Positions 48,840 through 64,000 of a DNA stretch of 64,000 nt are shown piece after piece. Source of the DNA: Anas platyrhynchos (Eukaryota > Chordata > Aves > Anseriformes > Anatidae); NCBI RefSeq assembly GCF_047663525.1, contig NC_092621.1, positions 8,552,501 through 8,616,500 on the forward strand, in the 5' to 3' direction. Positions within the stretch are counted from its first letter, which is position 1. Each line of letters begins with the position of its first letter. The position numbers and the translations under genes were made by a program. The notes beneath the pieces were generated by a model, which saw only the letters and a list, made by a program, of their open reading frames with translations, did not search any database and was not told the DNA's origin.

Positions 48840-49145
48840 TTCATACATTTTAAAGTCAGAGGTGACAATTCCTGTCAACTTGACCTTCTGTAATATAAAG
48901 GTCTGGGAATTTCCTCCAGTGGGACTTGCTCTTAGCGCACAGCTTTTAGTTTAACTGAGACCTTTTTGCAAGACAGCCAGTCTCAATCCGAAACTCACAC
49001 AATAGAGAATCCACAACTTCTTTTAACATTTTGTTCCAGTGACTAATTACACTCCCTGTCAAGCATGAATAGCTTAAACTGTGGATTTATTTCTTCCTAC
49101 AAAGTAAGTGTATTTCAATAGCTTGTCACAGTTCATCTGACCTAA
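48840..49145 (-). mobile_element. Ancient CR1 LINE 3' end
   Basis: Read on the minus strand, the segment gives CACTGGAACAAAATGTTAAA, then GAAGTTGTGGATTCTC, later CTGGAGGAAATTCCCAGACC, then TATTACAGAAGGTCA and a terminal stretch near GACTTTAAAATGTATGAAAG. This is the block order of the old amniote CR1 type known from turtles, crocodilians and birds (ACTGGAACAA, GTGGATTCTCC, GGGGAAGTTC, TATACAGGAGGTCAGA, TCTATGAA). It is far more diverged than the 2653 copy, so it predates it. The upstream limit is uncertain. Confidence 0.7.
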
Positions 49146-49256
49146 AACCTAGCTGTCTGTATTTGGCCAGATGAATCTTACCTCTCCAACAATTCCAAAA
49201 GCGAAGTATTAAGAACATGATGATTCATTGTCTTTGATATTTAGGTATGGTAAGTT

Positions 49257-49315
49257 AAAAATAAATAAATAAATAAATAATAAAGGGAGGGAAAAAAAAA
49301 AAAAAAAGAGGAAAA
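49257..49315. repeat. (AAAT)n plus A16 tract
   Basis: AAAT units at 49257-49284, a short G-rich spacer, then A16 at 49292-49307. Purine-only sequence continues to the right. It lies about 110 bp to the right of the ancient CR1. Confidence 0.85.
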
Positions 49316-50485
49316 AAGGAGGAAGAAGTCTTTTAGTTTGTGTGGGCTTGCCAAATGAACAATGCCCAGAAGCTCTTTCAAGGCAAGTGAGCTGAAAATA
49401 ACCACAATTTCCAGCAACTTATGTGTGCCTGCTGCCAGGGAATATGCCATTTTCAGGTAACTCTCCTTCCCTCCCCACACTTCAGTAGGAGTTCAGAGCT
49501 CTTGAGATGTGGCATATGAAACCATCCTATGCACTGCTCTCCTCCCAGGGTTAGCAGAGAGCTGCCCTGTGCCTGTCTCAAGTGGGACAGACCCCTCTGG
49601 AAGAGGAGGCGGAACCCTGCACAGCTCCCCATCTGCTCAAGGCGGGCTGGGTCTGCCCCTTTCTGCACGACAATGGATCTGCTCAGCTGCTCTTAGCACT
49701 CCTCTGACAGATCCCTCCAAAAACAGAAGCCTTACACAGTGGGAACACAGTTATGAGAAAAGATAGTCAATATCTTACCTGAAAATGGTACAGAATTTTG
49801 TTGCAGTTTTAAAAAGGGTGTGGAGCAAGGCAATTACCACATGCCACAGAGAAGCAGGAGGAATGGGGTAGGGAGTACACATAAAGGACACAGACAGCAC
49901 TAGCATCCAAAGTCATATGGTCAGTAGTAAGAATTTTAGTACGTCAATCAAGCCAGCTGAAGACATTGTGACAGAAGAGTGGGAAAAGGACTAAGAGTCC
50001 TGAAGGAAACAGGGAAGTGACCTCCGCAGCAATGCTAGTTAATTGTATTAGTATAAAACAGACTTTGAGGGAAAAACTTTCAAGACAGAAATGGATAAAG
50101 CAGCATATTAATGAAGGATAGAACATACCAAACTCAGCAGCTTTCTTGCTAAAAAGTCATTTGATTTCTAGTTGGTGAATTGCAGGAAATCATTCATCCA
50201 GACTACTCTGAATTGTTCGCTATGGCACCGTCTGGGAAGTTATGAGTTATTTTAGGGCTGTACAATTCACACAGGAAAAACACAGCAGGACACATCAGCT
50301 AAAGAGCAACAATAATGGTATTTCAGAATAGGCTGGAAGAGCTGTGCAATTCTTCAAGCATTGGGTTAAGGTCTGTAATGCTTGTTAGCTAAGCCATGCA
50401 AGGAAAAAGAAATTACAAGTAAAATATGCTGAAACATACACTGTATACAGAGTAGGATTTCACAACCAGAAGAACTGCATTAATT

Positions 50486-50532
50486 AAAAAAAAAAAAAAA
50501 AAAAAGAAAAAAGAAAAAAAGAGAGAGAGAGA
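50486..50532. repeat. A20 with (GA)n
   Basis: A20, an interrupted A tract, then six GA units. It lies beyond the proposed AQP3 cleavage site. Confidence 0.9.
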
Positions 50533-50867
50533 TACAAAGGGCGAAGGACAAACATGGACCACTTGTTTCTTTTGTCTCATGAAGAATAAGATGCCCAAGA
50601 GCAGGATACCCCCACCCACCAGCCAATACTTTGGCCTTTGCACAGTTCTCCTCCCATCTGCCCCACAGGGAAAGGAATAAAACACAAATGGAGCACGTAG
50701 AGGTACTGCCTGGAAGGGTTAATTTCATTTTGCTACTGCAGGCTGAGGAGAGGAAAAGGTTTTAAGGAAGCCTTTGCTATGGATGACTTCCTTTCCACAG
50801 CAAAGTTTGCTGACAACAGCTCAGAAATACAACTGGCGCTAACACTTTACAGTGTGGGTATTGACAT

Positions 50868-50873
50868 TTTATT
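50868..50873 (-). terminator. AQP3: Candidate AQP3 poly(A) signal AATAAA
   Basis: TTTATT on the plus strand is AATAAA on the minus strand, 1,432 bases beyond the stop codon. The sequence after it in transcript direction has GT-rich stretches (TGTTAG, AGTTGTATTT, GAGCTGTTGT), as expected of a downstream element. Cleavage would fall at about 50845-50858. No canonical hexamer was seen between it and the stop. The call rests on sequence only. Confidence 0.5.
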
Positions 50874-50885
50874 TTTTAAAAAGGC

Positions 50886-50900
50886 AAAAAAAAAAAAAAA
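50886..50900. repeat. A15 homopolymer
   Basis: An uninterrupted A15, read as U15 in the AQP3 3'UTR, directly upstream of the poly(A) signal in transcript direction. Confidence 0.9.
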
Positions 50901-52304
50901 GAATACATCATTTCAGTGATTGGAAATGTGTAGGAAGTTACATATTTCAAGGAGTTTACACATTAAAGAAATTCTTTTGAAGCCTGTTTCTTTAACGCAT
51001 TGCCATGGGACCAACAAATTCTTTCACAACTGATACTGCTTGTTTCAAATACTCTGTATGGCATTGTGATCACCAGAGATCCTCTGGCACACCAGCACTG
51101 CTAGTATAGGAGGTGCCTGAACTCAGGCTCTCATCAGAAATAATGTGTTAAGAGTGCTGTGAGTGCCAGGGATGCCCCAGCAATTCTGCAAGGTAGAAAA
51201 CAAAATGCTCCAACAGCATAGTTCCGTGATCTAATGCTATCCTGGGAAAATCCAACAGTATCTCAAAGCTGTCAGAGAACAGGCAGTTCCCACACATCTT
51301 TAAATTAACTTAACTCATCCCAATCCTGGTATGTGGTAACAGCTTTTTAAGGAGTGCGTTTATATATCTCTATTAAAAAAAAAAATACTATTGTGAAATT
51401 TACATGAACACACACAACTTTAACAACACCACATTTTCAGTGGAACTTGGCTATTAGCTGCTTGCAGTATATATACAAAGCTGATTAATTGGAAAGGCTG
51501 CTACAGGGAGCCAAGCTTTCTTTCCAGGTTATCCCCAATGAAAACAAGAATTTCCTATTTTATATTCCATGAGTTGGCAATATTAAAAATTGTGATCAAA
51601 ACACCAGGGTGCAGTGGCTTGTAAACATTTTGTCTTAGTATTCTATTAAAATCCAGTGCATTCTCACTTTCCGCTCTGACATTATGGATCAAATGGATTG
51701 ATATGATCTTCTGGGAGCTCACGGGAGACATGAAAGGATTAGCCAATTAAAATCTTTTAGACAAGTCCATTCCTGGTGTCAAGTCATTGACTTCAGAGCA
51801 ACACCAAGCATGGATTTGATCCATCATAGAATCACAAGGAGTTTTTTTCAAGGATGTTGTATTTTCTATTTAATGCTAAAACAACAAAATAATTATATTT
51901 TGCATGGTCCCCACTCTGCAGCAGATGGGGACACAGGTTTGGAGGGAAGCAGTTTGCCAAACTCACAGGCCAGGCCCCCAATTTAGCCCAGGAGATCCCA
52001 AGTTCCTGAACATGAGGCCTGTGCCAGAGGTGTTGGATAGCAATGCCCACTTCTCTCCTGACTCCTACAGTCCTCAAGCCCCTTTTAGTAGGGAAAGATT
52101 ACACGATACTGCATATGGGGAAAAGGCTCACAGGAAAGTGTCTAAAGCAAATGCATCAGGGATATAAAAAAAAAAGCTATAATATCTCAAGACAGGAAAA
52201 AAAACTCTTCCTGTTGTTCTTGAAGCTCTTCTCAACTCCTTCCTCCTCTTGGCCAACTGCAGTCCTGAGTAATGAATGTCTGCCAGACCTGGGTGGCAGC
52301 TTCC

Positions 52305-64000
<11,696 letters not shown>

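Larger units (their letters stand above)
50850..52304 (-). other. AQP3: AQP3 3' untranslated region (probable extent)
   Basis: About 1.45 kb follow the AQP3 stop codon before the first canonical AATAAA that I find on the minus strand. The segment has no coding character and is AT-rich, with several ATTAAA variants (for example near 51868). A short ATCATAGAATCA stretch near 51828 resembles the CR1 3' tip but is too short to call. The lower limit is inferred from the poly(A) signal. Use of an earlier variant signal would give a shorter UTR. Confidence 0.55.

Noticed and set aside
51826..51840. ATCATAGAATCA, like the CR1 3' tip, in the AQP3 3'UTR
   Set aside because: Only about 12 bases match and nothing adjacent supports CR1.

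Overview
The window reads as nuclear DNA of a bird. The evidence is CR1-family LINE pieces, including one with the CR1 3' signature of tandem 8-bp ATTCTGTG units, a solo LTR of avian retrovirus type, and sparse repeats in long gene-free DNA. One gene can be supported: aquaporin-3 (AQP3), on the minus strand at the right-hand end. AQP3 is Z-linked in chicken, so a Z-chromosome origin is likely but is inferred from synteny only.

Right end, about 50.85-64.0 kb: AQP3 runs from high to low coordinates. Nine coding bases of exon 1 are at the window edge. Exons 2-6 are complete (127, 138, 119, 218 and 169 coding bases, the last including the stop). All five introns are GT-AG with phases 0, 1, 1, 0, 2. 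The visible part encodes 259 residues, exactly what remains of a 292-residue AQP3 after the first 33. Both NPA motifs, the aquaglyceroporin arginine/aspartate signature and the loop-C glycosylation sequon are present. Intron 1 is unusually long (8,431 bp) and holds no further exon that I can see. A 3'UTR of about 1.45 kb probably ends at an AATAAA at 50868-50873.

Left and centre, 1-50.8 kb: I see no supportable protein-coding gene. The long open frames there are chance frames, and several run through A/T homopolymers. What can be supported is repeat structure: a young minus-strand CR1 (2653-2757) beside an older plus-strand CR1-like remnant; an old plus-strand CR1 (about 35460-35770); a very old minus-strand CR1 (about 48840-49145); a 420-bp solo LTR (46058-46477) with a perfect 6-bp target duplication; two pairs of mutually related, unidentified sequences (3391-3490 with 7611-7700, and 4913-5240 with 17222-17520); a 20-bp perfect palindrome; and many long A runs. 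Some CpG-bearing or homeodomain-site-rich patches could be regulatory, but nothing proves it.

I found no novel multi-gene system. The most useful observations are the precise LTR insertion, the two unexplained repeat pairs, the lost nickel-site histidine in AQP3, and a microsatellite that forms the polypyrimidine tract of AQP3 exon 2.
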